From JBNNGK01 sp050268245 (lineage in GTDB: Bacteria > Pseudomonadota > Gammaproteobacteria > Enterobacterales > Enterobacteriaceae): 64,000 bases of DNA. The notes below the pieces were generated by a model. The model was not told where the DNA came from. It worked only from the letters and a program-made list of their open reading frames with translations, and ran no database searches. The stretch is taken from assembly GCF_050268245.1 (NCBI RefSeq), contig NZ_JBNNGK010000007.1, forward strand, positions 62,001-126,000, in the 5' to 3' direction. Positions 26,009 to 35,399 of this stretch are shown one piece after another. A program made the translations under genes and the position numbers. Each line of letters begins with the position of its first letter. The stretch's first letter is position 1.

Positions 26009-27526
26009 TTAACCCTCGTTATGCATTTCCAGGTTTTCCGCTTCGGTCTGACCACGCAACACTTTCGCATCGTCGTTGCGCAGAGATTCCAAATATTCCA
26101 AATAGCTTTGGTCGACATCTTTGGTGACGTAAATCCCATTGAATACCGAGCACTCGAACTGGGTAACGTCGGGATTCTCTTCGCGTACGGCCTCGATCAA
26201 ATCGTCGAGATTTTGGAAAATCAACCCATCGGCACCGATGATCTGACGGATTTCATCTACTTCACGACCATGGGCAATCAGCTCATTGGCGCTCGGCATA
26301 TCAATACCATAGACGTTCGGGAAGCGGATTTCTGGTGCCGCAGACGCCAGATAAACCCGTTTTGCACCGGCATCACGCGCCATCTCAACAATTTGCTCAG
26401 ACGTCGTCCCCCGCACGATCGAATCGTCGACCAGTAACACGTTTTTATCGCGGAATTCCGCACGGTTAGCATTCAGTTTACGGCGAACTGACTGACGACG
26501 AGCCTGTTGGCCAGGCATAATGAAGGTACGGCCGACATAGCGATTCTTCACGAACCCCTGCCGATACGGCTTATCCAGAATACGGGCGATTTCCAGCGCG
26601 ATATCGCACGAGGTTTCCGGGATGGGGATCACCACGTCAATATCCAGATCTTCCCACTCGCGCGCAATCTTTTCACCCAACTTTTGGCCCATGCGTACAC
26701 GGGCGCTGTAGACCGAGATTTTGTCCATGAACGAGTCCGGACGGGCAAAATAGACGTACTCAAACAGGCACGGGTTATTTTTCGGGTTTTCTGCACACTG
26801 CCGCGTAAACAGTTGGCCTTTATCGGTGATATACACCGCTTCGCCGGGCGCGACATCGCGTAAGAATTCAAAACCTAGCGTATCCAGCGCCACGCTTTCG
26901 GAGGCCACCATATACTCATTACGGCCGTCTTCCAGGGTGCGCTTACCGATCACCAGCGGGCGAATGCCATTGGGATCGCGAAACGCCACCAGACCGTGGC
27001 CGATAATCATCGCCACGCAGGCATAAGCGCCCCGCAGTTGCTGATGCATCGCCGTAACGGCGGTGAAGATGTTGTCAGACTCCAGCGGATAATGCGGGAA
27101 ACGATCCAGCTCAGCGGCCAGCACGTTCAGCAGGATTTCGGAATCGGAGGTGGTGTTGATGTGACGGCGGCCACTTTCGAACAGCGACTGGCGCAGTTCA
27201 TGGGCGTTGGTCAGGTTACCGTTATGGGCCAGCGTAATGCCAAAAGGTGAGTTGACATAGAAGGGTTGAGCCTCTGAAACGCTGGAGCTCCCTGCCGTTG
27301 GATAACGAACATGGCCGATACCCATATTGCCCTGCAAGCGCAGCATATGCCGCGCTTCAAATACATCCTTCACCAAGCCGTTTGCCTTACGCAGGCGGAA
27401 CCCGTTATGGGCATCAATGGTGACGATGCCTGCGGCATCCTGTCCACGGTGCTGCAGCACCGTCAACGCATCATAAATCGACTGGTTTACCGGCATAAAA
27501 CCGGCGATACCAACAATACCGCACAT
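26009..27526 (-). CDS. purF: Amidophosphoribosyltransferase PurF
   Basis: A 505-residue enzyme, the E. coli length, catalysing the first committed step of purine synthesis: PRPP plus glutamine to phosphoribosylamine. Cys2 (MCGIVGIAG) is the glutamine amidotransferase nucleophile after Met removal; the phosphoribosyltransferase motif VLLVDDSIVRGTTSEQI lies near residues 362-378. Cytoplasmic. Second gene after cvpA, under the PurR box at 28106-28121. Confidence 0.98.
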   Translation of the reverse strand: MCGIVGIAGFMPVNQSIYDALTVLQHRGQDAAGIVTIDAHNGFRLRKANGLVKDVFEARHMLRLQGNMGIGHVRYPTAGSSSVSEAQPFYVNSPFGITLAHNGNLTNAHELRQSLFESGRRHINTTSDSEILLNVLAAELDRFPHYPLESDNIFTAVTAMHQQLRGAYACVAMIIGHGLVAFRDPNGIRPLVIGKRTLEDGRNEYMVASESVALDTLGFEFLRDVAPGEAVYITDKGQLFTRQCAENPKNNPCLFEYVYFARPDSFMDKISVYSARVRMGQKLGEKIAREWEDLDIDVVIPIPETSCDIALEIARILDKPYRQGFVKNRYVGRTFIMPGQQARRQSVRRKLNANRAEFRDKNVLLVDDSIVRGTTSEQIVEMARDAGAKRVYLASAAPEIRFPNVYGIDMPSANELIAHGREVDEIRQIIGADGLIFQNLDDLIEAVREENPDVTQFECSVFNGIYVTKDVDQSYLEYLESLRNDDAKVLRGQTEAENLEMHNEG

Positions 27527-27547
27527 GTTGTCTTTTCCTCATCAGCG

Positions 27548-28048
27548 CTACCGCCCCGGTAAATGGGTCGGTAAGAAACTCGACGTGCTCTGCAGGTAGT
27601 CAAAGAACCACCTGATGATATAACTGAACTGGGGGATCAGCTGCGATTGTTTCCAATCTGCGCTCTGTGAAAAACCGGTAAACGTGTCCAGGAAGAACAG
27701 GATTGCCGCGACGATCAACACCCCGCGCAATGCGCCGAAACAGATCCCCAACACCCTATCGGTTCCTGACAGCCCGGTTTTTTCAACCAATGAGCTAATC
27801 ACATAGTTAACAATAGCCCCTACGATCAGGGTCGCGATGAACAAAATGGCAATCGCGATCCCGTTCCGCACCAGTTCATCTTCAAAACGAGTGAAGTAGA
27901 CGGCAAGGTAAGAGTAGAAATGGCTGGCGACAAAGAACGCACATCCCCATGTCACAAGTGACAATGCTTCGCGAACAAACCCACGGATCAGGCTCACCAG
28001 AGCCGAAAATCCAATCACCGCTAAAATGACGTAATCAATCCAGACCAT
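27548..28048 (-). CDS. cvpA: Colicin V production protein CvpA
   Basis: A 166-residue inner-membrane protein (E. coli 162) with four hydrophobic segments and the conserved start MVWIDYVILAVIGFSALVSLIRGFVREALS. Needed for colicin V production from its plasmid and linked to envelope tolerance; molecular function is unclear. First gene of cvpA-purF-ubiX. Confidence 0.96.
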   Translation of the reverse strand: MVWIDYVILAVIGFSALVSLIRGFVREALSLVTWGCAFFVASHFYSYLAVYFTRFEDELVRNGIAIAILFIATLIVGAIVNYVISSLVEKTGLSGTDRVLGICFGALRGVLIVAAILFFLDTFTGFSQSADWKQSQLIPQFSYIIRWFFDYLQSTSSFLPTHLPGR

Positions 28049-28105
28049 GAACTATTCCAATAACGAATCGCCCCACATCTATTTCGCGGCGAATTCTAAC
28101 AGAAA

Positions 28106-28121
28106 AAGAAAACGTTTGCGT
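28106..28121 (-). promoter_or_regulatory. PurR operator of cvpA-purF
   Basis: On the minus strand ACGCAAACGTTTTCTT matches the E. coli PurR consensus ACGCAAACGTTTTCNT at every defined position. It lies 58-73 bp before the cvpA start, as in E. coli, and predicts repression by purines through PurR. Confidence 0.93.
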
Positions 28122-28146
28122 AGGGGATTTCCCTACTACGTTACAA

Positions 28147-28181
28147 ATAAAAAGCGGCGATGAAAAATTCTCAATCGCCGC
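28147..28181 (-). terminator. Terminator of dedD
   Basis: On the minus strand GCGGCGAT (28181-28174) pairs with ATCGCCGC (28161-28154), twelve-base loop, followed by TTTTTATTT. Placed about 70 bp after the dedD stop and before the cvpA promoter. Confidence 0.85.
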
Positions 28182-28249
28182 GCCTACATAGCTGTTGTGC
28201 CAACCTACACGCCGTTCGGCAAACAACCTGTGGAGCTGAGAAAAACCGC

Positions 28250-28924
28250 TCAGCGTACGCTGTATGGCTTCACTTGCCCATTTAAGCCGCTGATCGATTT
28301 CAACGATGGCAGTGATGATTGCAGTTTCTGCTTCGAGGCGTCAGGCCCAACATAAATACGGGTGATCTCCCCCTGTATCGGTGTTGCAGGTACGCTGAAG
28401 GCGCGATAACCCGACAACCGCAACGAAGCAACAATCTCATTAACCTTGGCAGCATTCTTCAGTGCTCCCAACTGCACCACATAAGCCTGTCCTGCTGGCG
28501 CTTTCTCTTGCACCGGTTTGGGTTCTGGTTTCGGCTGCGGCTTCACCTCAGGTTTCGGCTGCGGTACTGGCTTTGGCTTGACCTCTTCCGGTTTTGGTTT
28601 CGCTGGCTGTGCCGGTTTGGTTTCAACCGGTGGTGCGGTTATCTTGCTCGATTGCTGTGCCGCCTGATGCGATGCCGCTTGGTTAGCCGCCTGTTGCTGG
28701 ATCAGCGTTCCTGCCCCTTCCGGTGGCTGGGAGGGCAAAGGTTGGCTCACCGGCGGCAAGACGTCATTTTCCTGTGGATCGCCCGGTTTTGGCACCAGCG
28801 GAATCGCAGCAAAGTCATCTTCATAATGCTTTTTTTTGCCATCCAGCAGCCCTGGCAGGATAATCACCCCCAGTGCGACCAAAATCACGGTTCCGACCAG
28901 TCGATTCTGAAATTTGCTTGCCAC
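28250..28924 (-). CDS. dedD: SPOR-domain cell division protein DedD
   Basis: A 224-residue bitopic protein (E. coli 220): one N-terminal membrane segment (about residues 9-26), a long Pro/Lys/Gln-rich periplasmic linker with repeated KPxP units (about 95-145), and a C-terminal SPOR domain (about 148-224, start AYVVQLGALKNAAKVNEIV) that binds denuded septal peptidoglycan. Accumulates at the division ring and supports constriction. Starts immediately after folC (the folC stop abuts it), so the two are co-transcribed. Confidence 0.95.
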   Translation of the reverse strand: MASKFQNRLVGTVILVALGVIILPGLLDGKKKHYEDDFAAIPLVPKPGDPQENDVLPPVSQPLPSQPPEGAGTLIQQQAANQAASHQAAQQSSKITAPPVETKPAQPAKPKPEEVKPKPVPQPKPEVKPQPKPEPKPVQEKAPAGQAYVVQLGALKNAAKVNEIVASLRLSGYRAFSVPATPIQGEITRIYVGPDASKQKLQSSLPSLKSISGLNGQVKPYSVR

Positions 28925-30190
28925 TCACACTCCCCGCATTTCGTCTAACGCCGCCATCACCTGCGCAACGGTGTGGAACGATCCACAGACGATCACAATA
29001 TCTTGATTATCCGCATCCCGCATCGCTTGACGCCAGGCACTTTCCACATCGGCAAACTGCTGCGGTTCCACCACATATTGTGCTAGCTGTTCCGCACTGG
29101 CACCGCGCGGGCCCTCCAGTGGCGCGCAATACCACGCATCAACCTGATCCCGTAGGCAAGCCAGCGTACCGGCAATATCTTTGTCCGACAACATGCCGAC
29201 GACCGCACGCACTTTACCGCCGTTACGGGGTAATTGCGCTAACCGGCTGGCCAAATAACCGGCAGCATGCGGGTTATGTGCGACATCAAGGATCAAAAGT
29301 GGCTCATGCTGAACAATCTGAAAACGCCCCTGTAACGTGGCCTGTTGCAAGCCGGTGAAAATCGCCCGTTCATCGATCTCCAGCGCCGAATAGTGCAAAG
29401 CCGCCAACGCGGTAGCCGCATTGGGCAACGGTACATTTGGCGTAGGTAAATCGGTCAACAACGTCTCACCGCCCTGCCACTGCCAACGATCGCCCTGCGG
29501 GCTGAAGTGCCAGACATCGTCGCGACGATACAGCAAAGCGCCCAACGCATCGGCAACCTGTTGGATAGAGGCTGGCATATCGCCCTCGCCGACCACCGCC
29601 GGTTTACCTGCGCGGAATATGCCGGCTTTCTCGCGGCCGATGCTTTCACGATCGTCACCTAACCAATCGGTGTGATCCAGCGCGATACTGGTGATAACCG
29701 CAACATCCGGGTTAACGATATTGGTGGCATCCAGCCGCCCACCCAGACCGACTTCCAAAATAACTACATCCAACTTGGCCTGACGGAAGAGTTGCAACGC
29801 CGAAAGCGTGCCAAATTCGAAATAGGTCAGCGAGGTTTCGCCACGCCCAGCCTCAATCGCGGCAAAAGAGCGGCAGTGCTCTGCTTCACTCAGTTCTTCC
29901 CCTTGAATACGCACGCGCTCGGTATAACGCACCAGATGCGGCGAACTGTAGACGCCAACTCGCAACCCGGCCGCCAGCAGAATCGCCTCCAGCGTACGAC
30001 AGGTGGTTCCTTTACCATTGGTGCCAGCAACGGTGAATACCGTCGGAGCCGGGGTAAGTAAATCAAGATGCGCCGCAACACGCTGTACGCGTTCCAGGCC
30101 GAGTTCGATCGCCTGGCTATGCAGACGTTCCAGATAATGAAGCCACGAGCTCAAAGGCGACGTGGCTTGGGGAATTTGGTGGTTTTGCAT
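28925..30190 (-). CDS. folC: Dihydrofolate synthase / folylpolyglutamate synthase FolC
   Basis: A Mur-ligase-family enzyme of 421 residues from the ATG at 30190 (E. coli 422). It adds glutamate to dihydropteroate and lengthens the polyglutamate tail of folates. The ATP loop FTVAGTNGKGTTCRTLEAIL is near residues 50-69, and the Mg-binding LEVGLGGRLDATN and ALDHTDWLG segments follow. The start is not certain: an ATG at 30217 is in frame, but the spacing from the initiator to SPLSSW at 30190 equals that in E. coli. Upstream of dedD and downstream of accD. Confidence 0.95.
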   Translation of the reverse strand: MQNHQIPQATSPLSSWLHYLERLHSQAIELGLERVQRVAAHLDLLTPAPTVFTVAGTNGKGTTCRTLEAILLAAGLRVGVYSSPHLVRYTERVRIQGEELSEAEHCRSFAAIEAGRGETSLTYFEFGTLSALQLFRQAKLDVVILEVGLGGRLDATNIVNPDVAVITSIALDHTDWLGDDRESIGREKAGIFRAGKPAVVGEGDMPASIQQVADALGALLYRRDDVWHFSPQGDRWQWQGGETLLTDLPTPNVPLPNAATALAALHYSALEIDERAIFTGLQQATLQGRFQIVQHEPLLILDVAHNPHAAGYLASRLAQLPRNGGKVRAVVGMLSDKDIAGTLACLRDQVDAWYCAPLEGPRGASAEQLAQYVVEPQQFADVESAWRQAMRDADNQDIVIVCGSFHTVAQVMAALDEMRGV

Positions 30191-30344
30191 GAGTCCCATC
30201 ACTGAACTTGGGTTCATTAATCCATCAGGGCACCACCCTCACCGCGGTAAAGGCGATGCACTACGTTACAGCCGCCGCTTAGCCACAAAGCAACCGTTGC
30301 GCGCCGCAGCGAAAACCCATGCCCGCTGCGGCGGGTGCAACCAC

Positions 30345-31253
30345 TTATCCCTCAGCCGGATTCTCCGGTGCGAGAGTCGGTTGCGCATCATCAAATACCG
30401 GCTGCGGCTGGTTGGTCAGCTTAGACAGGATACTGGCCAATGTCTGACGCATCTCAGGGCGACGAACAATCATGTCAATCGCGCCTTTTTCGATCAGGAA
30501 TTCACTGCGTTGGAAGCCAGCCGGTAATTTCTCACGCACCGTCTGTTCAATCACGCGTGGACCCGCAAAGCCTATCAAGGCTTTCGGTTCCGCGATATTG
30601 ATATCCCCCAGCATTGCCAGGCTAGCAGAAACGCCGCCCATGGTCGGATCCGTCAGCACCGAGATATACGGCAGACCGCGCTCTTGCATCTTCGCCAACG
30701 CTGCGCTGGTTTTCGCCATCTGCATCAGCGACATCAGCGCTTCTTGCATACGTGCGCCGCCGCTGGCAGAGAAGCAAACCAGTGGGCAGTTATCTTCCAA
30801 CGCCTGCTCGACCGCTCGCACAAAGCGCGCACCAACGACCGAAGACATTGAACCGCCGATAAAGGCGAATTCAAAGGATGCCGCTACCACCGGCATACCG
30901 TAAAGCGTCCCTTTCATCACGACCAGCGCATCTTTCTCGCCCGTCGCTTTCTGAGCGGCCACCAAACGGTCTTTATATTTTTTGGAGTCTTTAAACTTCA
31001 GCGCGTCTTTCGGCTCCAGTTCACTGCCCAGTTCCACTTCACTGCCTTCATCCAGCAGCGTATGCAAACGCATACGCGCAGACATGCGCATGTGGTGGTC
31101 GCATTTCGGGCAGACTTCCAGGTTACGTTCCAGCTCGGCGCGGTAGAGAACCTGACCGCAACTGTCACACTTAGTCCAAACCCCTTCAGGAATGCTCGCC
31201 TTACGGGTTTGGGTGATATTGCTCTTGTTTAGAATTCGTTCAATCCAGCTCAT
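30345..31253 (-). CDS. accD: Acetyl-CoA carboxylase carboxyltransferase beta subunit AccD
   Basis: A 302-residue carboxyltransferase beta subunit (E. coli 304). The zinc ribbon is Cys29, Cys32, Cys48, Cys51 (CDSC ... CPKC), followed by the crotonase-fold catalytic domain with SASGGARMQEALMSLMQMAKT and the DPTMGGVSASLAMLGD oxyanion region. With AccA it transfers carboxyl from biotin to acetyl-CoA, the first step in fatty-acid synthesis. Cytoplasmic. Confidence 0.98.
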   Translation of the reverse strand: MSWIERILNKSNITQTRKASIPEGVWTKCDSCGQVLYRAELERNLEVCPKCDHHMRMSARMRLHTLLDEGSEVELGSELEPKDALKFKDSKKYKDRLVAAQKATGEKDALVVMKGTLYGMPVVAASFEFAFIGGSMSSVVGARFVRAVEQALEDNCPLVCFSASGGARMQEALMSLMQMAKTSAALAKMQERGLPYISVLTDPTMGGVSASLAMLGDINIAEPKALIGFAGPRVIEQTVREKLPAGFQRSEFLIEKGAIDMIVRRPEMRQTLASILSKLTNQPQPVFDDAQPTLAPENPAEG

Positions 31254-31488
31254 CGATGACCTTTCTGTTTGAACCTGGCAGAGACGCCAGTTCGCAGTTC
31301 ATGCTTTAACAATCCTCCTGCAATAACCGCCAATACAAAAGCCGCTGAGCCCAGTGCGACAGACGCACGGTTGAGCCATTAGCTTTTAGGGCGTTCGCAG
31401 GAACAGACCATAAATGCCGCTCATTAAACCATATTGGCTCGACGCTGTGGACAAAAAACTGGTCGAACCGATAGGTTGAGCGATGTTT

Positions 31489-32151
31489 TTACTGTTTTTG
31501 CTGACGGGCCGCCGCGCGTTTATGACGCCATATTTCAATGATGCCCGGCAAAATTGACACCACGATAATAGCAACAATCAGCAGTTTCAGGTTTTCCTGC
31601 ACCACCGGGACGTTACCAAACAGATAACCCGCATAGGTGAACAACAACACCCAAACAAACGCGCCGATCACGTTATAAGCTGCAAAGTGGCGATAGGACA
31701 TGTGCCCCATACCGGCAACGAATGGGGCAAAAGTGCGTACGATCGGCACAAATCGCGCTAAAATAATGGTTTTACCACCGTGCTTTTCATAGAACTGATG
31801 GGTTTTATCCAAATAGCTGCGGCGGAAAATTTTTGAGTTAGGATTGCTGAATAACTTTTCACCGAACAACCGACCAATGGTGTAATTGACCGCATCGCCC
31901 AATATCGCCGCAGTGACCATCAACGCCACCATCGTGTGTACGTTCAAGTCGTTGGTCGGCAGCGACGCCAACGCACCTGCAACAAACAGCAGAGAGTCCC
32001 CTGGCAGGAACGGTGTAACGACCAACCCAGTTTCGCAAAACAGAATCAGGAACAAAATAGCGTAAACCCACATGCCGTATTGCGCCACCAGCTCCGCCAG
32101 ATGCACGTCGATATGCAGAATAAAATCAATAATAAACGTAATGATGTCCAT
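31489..32151 (-). CDS. dedA: DedA-family membrane protein
   Basis: A 220-residue inner-membrane protein (E. coli DedA, 219) of the VTT/DedA family of lipid-carrier flippases. Typical motifs are FCETGLVVTPFLPGDSLLF (about 40-58) and the FxRxxPxxR-like motif FARFVPIVRTFAPFVAG (about 127-143). DedA proteins recycle undecaprenyl phosphate or phospholipids across the membrane; which substrate this copy uses is not established. Followed by accD 235 bp downstream, preceded by truA. Confidence 0.94.
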   Translation of the reverse strand: MDIITFIIDFILHIDVHLAELVAQYGMWVYAILFLILFCETGLVVTPFLPGDSLLFVAGALASLPTNDLNVHTMVALMVTAAILGDAVNYTIGRLFGEKLFSNPNSKIFRRSYLDKTHQFYEKHGGKTIILARFVPIVRTFAPFVAGMGHMSYRHFAAYNVIGAFVWVLLFTYAGYLFGNVPVVQENLKLLIVAIIVVSILPGIIEIWRHKRAAARQQKQ

Positions 32152-32214
32152 AGGTGTTCTCTTGACGCCGGGTATCTCTGCCCAGCAGATTATTCAGGGA
32201 GTTCAGTCAAACAT

Positions 32215-33027
32215 TTAGTCATCAGCCAAAAACAGCGGCCCCATCGATGGCCGCGGCAAGCCGAAACGCTCGGGGTAATCCACCGCCACCAGATACAGCC
32301 CTTCTGCTTTTGCCGTCGCGGCGGCCAGATTGCGATCTTTTAGCGCCAGCAGTTCAGCCATCCAGTTTTCATCCTGATTGCCACAGCCAATTTCCATCAA
32401 ACTGCCAACAATGTTGCGAACCATATGATGTACAAACGCATTCGCCTTAATGTCTACCACGATATATTGCCCGTGGCGCGTAACCTTAACGTGTTTTACA
32501 TTACGCCACGGCGTACGCGACTGACACTGCACAGCACGGAAAGAGGTGAAATCGTTTTCACCCAATAATGCCTGCGCCGCCCGCTGCATACGATCGGCAT
32601 CCAGCGGGTGATAAAAGTGGGTCATCCCTTGCTGTAATACCGCCGGGCGATAGCGATGGTTGAAGATGACATAGCGATAGCGGCGTGCGGTAGCGCTAAA
32701 ACGCGCGTGGAAATCGTCACTCACTTCGCTCACCCAACGCACGGCAATATCCGGCGGTAAATGGGTATTTACTCCCATCGTCCACGCGGCATCCTTGCGG
32801 CGGGCGGTGGTTTCAAAATGCACCACCTGCCCTGTCGCATGCACCCCGGCATCGGTACGCCCAGCGCAGAACACCACGATCGGTGCATCGGCCACTTTGC
32901 TCAACGCCTGCTCTAGGCAAGCCTGTACGCTAGCCACTTCCTGCTGGCGTTGCCAGCCATAATAACGACTGCCGTCGTATTCAATCCCCAGCGCTATTTT
33001 CAGCACCGGTGCTACAGCGTCGGACAT
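32215..33027 (-). CDS. truA: tRNA pseudouridine(38-40) synthase TruA
   Basis: A 270-residue pseudouridine synthase, the E. coli length, modifying positions 38-40 of the anticodon arm. The catalytic Asp is Asp59 in FCAGRTDAGVHATGQVVHF. The conserved HHMVRNIVGSLMEIG is present in the second half. Start overlaps the usg stop by one base (TGATG), so it is translationally coupled to usg. Confidence 0.97.
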   Translation of the reverse strand: MSDAVAPVLKIALGIEYDGSRYYGWQRQQEVASVQACLEQALSKVADAPIVVFCAGRTDAGVHATGQVVHFETTARRKDAAWTMGVNTHLPPDIAVRWVSEVSDDFHARFSATARRYRYVIFNHRYRPAVLQQGMTHFYHPLDADRMQRAAQALLGENDFTSFRAVQCQSRTPWRNVKHVKVTRHGQYIVVDIKANAFVHHMVRNIVGSLMEIGCGNQDENWMAELLALKDRNLAAATAKAEGLYLVAVDYPERFGLPRPSMGPLFLADD

Positions 33028-34037
33028 CAGTTCAGTTGCTCCTGCAACAAACGTTCTGCGGTTTCAATCGCCATCAATGCACCACCGAAGCGCACGTTAT
33101 CCGCCACTGACCAGAACTGTAAAATCTCGGGAATACCATAATCATTACGCAGGCAGCCAATGCTCAAGGCATCACTGCCGGATGCATCAGTCACCTGAGT
33201 CGGGTAATCATCTTCTTCGCTTAACTGGATATCGTCGGTCTGCTCCAGTTCGGCCCGCGCCTCTTCGGCCGCGATCGGACGCAGCGCTTCCAAATGCACC
33301 ACCTGTGCATGGCCGTAAAATACCGGAGATTGGACACAGCTCACGGAAATCGGCAGACCTTCATCTTGCAGCACTTTACGCACCTGATCGACGATCAAAC
33401 GCTCTTCGCGCACGCTGCCTTGCTCATCAGCCATCAGCGGTAACAGGTTGAATGCCAACTGTTTGGCAAACACGCCAGCCTCGGCCGGGATACCGTTAAG
33501 CAAGCGGGCACTTTGGCCGGCCAAATCGTCTACCGCCGCTTTGCCACGGGAAGAAACAGACATCAGCGTAGTCACGTGTATACGAGACAATCCCGCCTGT
33601 TCGGTCAACGGTTTGATGGCGGTCAGCAGTTGGCTCACCATACTGTCGGCGACCGCGACAATATTACGATTGCGATAATCGGCCAGCACCTGCGGGTTAA
33701 CGCCCGGCACCACCAGTGGGACATCCGGCTCCAGCGCAAACAGCCCACTGGTGTCGATCACCAAGCACCCCATGTTACCCGCCTCTTCGGCATAGCGGGC
33801 AGCGGCGTCGCTGCCAGCGACAAAAAATGCCAACTGTGCCTGCGACCAGTCAAACTCTTCGGCATTCTCCACCAACAGGGACTTACCATTGAAGCGGACC
33901 GATTCGCCAGCGCCGCGTTCACTGGCTAAAGGATAGAGTTCGCCCACTGGGAACTGGCGTTCCTGCAAAAGCTCCAGCAACGCTTCCCCTACCGCGCCTG
34001 TAGCGCCGAGCAGAGCAATATTCCAGCCGTCTGACAT
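33027..34037 (-). CDS. usg: Aspartate-semialdehyde dehydrogenase-like protein Usg
   Basis: A 336-residue homologue of aspartate-semialdehyde dehydrogenase (E. coli Usg, 337). The NAD(P) loop GATGAVGEALLELL is intact (about residues 10-23), but where true Asd has its catalytic Cys the sequence reads VADSMVSQLL, with no Cys, as in E. coli Usg. It is therefore probably not an active dehydrogenase; its role is unknown. The ATG at 34037 follows GGGAGA; the frame to 34112 is rejected. Located between pdxB and truA in one transcription direction. Confidence 0.94.
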   Translation of the reverse strand: MSDGWNIALLGATGAVGEALLELLQERQFPVGELYPLASERGAGESVRFNGKSLLVENAEEFDWSQAQLAFFVAGSDAAARYAEEAGNMGCLVIDTSGLFALEPDVPLVVPGVNPQVLADYRNRNIVAVADSMVSQLLTAIKPLTEQAGLSRIHVTTLMSVSSRGKAAVDDLAGQSARLLNGIPAEAGVFAKQLAFNLLPLMADEQGSVREERLIVDQVRKVLQDEGLPISVSCVQSPVFYGHAQVVHLEALRPIAAEEARAELEQTDDIQLSEEDDYPTQVTDASGSDALSIGCLRNDYGIPEILQFWSVADNVRFGGALMAIETAERLLQEQLN

Positions 34038-34188
34038 TGGGTTTCTCCCGAGTATTTCATTTAAAAGCAGACGGGCAGTGTCACCACCGCCCGATAATCT
34101 TTTGCCGCGCATTGGCGCGACGAGGGTTTAAGGCCAGCGCCGGTATGCAAAGCGCCACCGTTCGAAACACTAAACGGTGCATCACCGC

Positions 34189-35310
34189 TTATCGCACGTT
34201 AAACCCCAGTTTATGGAGTAACGCCGCACTGGCGCTGTCATCACACAACACGCGCAACGACGACCATTCACGGCGTTCCTGATAATGCTTACGCAGACGA
34301 TCAAACTCGCCCGGCTGCCCCGCCACCTGACGCAACGGCGCATCATCGCGGCGCACATCATACACTAAGTGCATCAATCGTTTTAATTTGCCTTCATCCA
34401 GCGCGCCGTTAAGGCGAACCTCACTGAACTCAGGCGTCGGCAGCAGCGACGCCAATTCAATAGATTGCGGCGCACCCAAATGTTGGCTATATGCCTCAAA
34501 CACCTGGGTGGTGCCACGCGCCTTGCCCTCGAGCGTATAACCGGCAATGTGCGCAGTGCCAATATCGACGCGTTCGAGCAGCGGCAATGACAGCGCCGGT
34601 TCCGGTTCCCAAACGTCCAGCACCGTGCTGATTTTTTTGCCCTTTTCCAGCGCTTGTAATAGTGCGGCATTATCCACCACGGCACCACGGCAGGCATTAA
34701 TCAGAATGCGGTTATCCGGCAACGCAGCCAACAGTTGCGCATCGGCCATATGCCACGAAGCATAAGGACCGCTCTTGTTAAGTGGGGTATGGAAGGTCAG
34801 CACGTCCGCTTCCGCGACCAATTTTTCCAAAGAGTGGAACTCACCCGCGTCGCCACGATCGGCACGCGGCGGATCGCACAGCAAGGTGCGTACCCCCAAG
34901 GCGGTTAAGCGAGCGTCGAGACGGGAACCCACATTCCCCACGCCAATAATCCCAACGGTTTTATCACGTAACTGGAACCCTTCCCGCTCAGCCAACAGCA
35001 TCAGCGCAGAGAAAACATACTCCACGACCGCAATGGCATTACAGCCCGGTGCCGCAGAGAAACCGATGCCTGCCTGCTGCAACCACGCTTCGTCAACGTG
35101 ATCGGTGCCCGCCGTCGCGGTGCCGACAAAACCGACAGGCGTGCCGTTAAGCAGCTCAGCATTAACCTGAGTGACCGAACGCACCATCAGCGCGTCGGCG
35201 TCAGCTAACGCGGCCTTGGGGATTGGGCGGCCAGGTACCGCTTGCACTTGCCCCAAACGGCTGAACAGATCAACCGCATACGGCATATTTTCATCAACCA
35301 GTATTTTCAC
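34189..35310 (-). CDS. pdxB: Erythronate-4-phosphate dehydrogenase PdxB
   Basis: A 373-residue D-2-hydroxyacid dehydrogenase (E. coli 378) that oxidises 4-phosphoerythronate in pyridoxal 5'-phosphate synthesis. The NAD loop GIIGVGNVGSRL lies near residues 119-130, the catalytic Arg in INACRGAVVDNAALL, the Glu in VWEPEP, and the His in GTAHIAGYTLEGKARG. A C-terminal PdxB dimerisation domain (about 290-373) follows. In E. coli flk is divergent next door; here a 12-kb accessory block intervenes. Confidence 0.97.
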   Translation of the reverse strand: MKILVDENMPYAVDLFSRLGQVQAVPGRPIPKAALADADALMVRSVTQVNAELLNGTPVGFVGTATAGTDHVDEAWLQQAGIGFSAAPGCNAIAVVEYVFSALMLLAEREGFQLRDKTVGIIGVGNVGSRLDARLTALGVRTLLCDPPRADRGDAGEFHSLEKLVAEADVLTFHTPLNKSGPYASWHMADAQLLAALPDNRILINACRGAVVDNAALLQALEKGKKISTVLDVWEPEPALSLPLLERVDIGTAHIAGYTLEGKARGTTQVFEAYSQHLGAPQSIELASLLPTPEFSEVRLNGALDEGKLKRLMHLVYDVRRDDAPLRQVAGQPGEFDRLRKHYQERREWSSLRVLCDDSASAALLHKLGFNVR

Positions 35311-35399
35311 TTGTTTCTCCGACAGAATACGGCGATTTCACTACGGCACAGTTTGCCATCGAATAACCCAGAAACCCAACGTTGTTCGCCACAACGATG

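Noticed and set aside
28319..28948. Plus-strand frame of 209 residues opposite dedD
   Set aside because: Antisense of the Pro/Lys-rich linker of dedD; composition (Arg/Leu/Trp-rich) is that of a shadow frame.
33027..34037. Usg as a second aspartate-semialdehyde dehydrogenase
   Set aside because: The catalytic Cys is absent (VADSMVSQLL), as in E. coli Usg, so this is an ordinary family trait rather than a new enzyme or a mutation.
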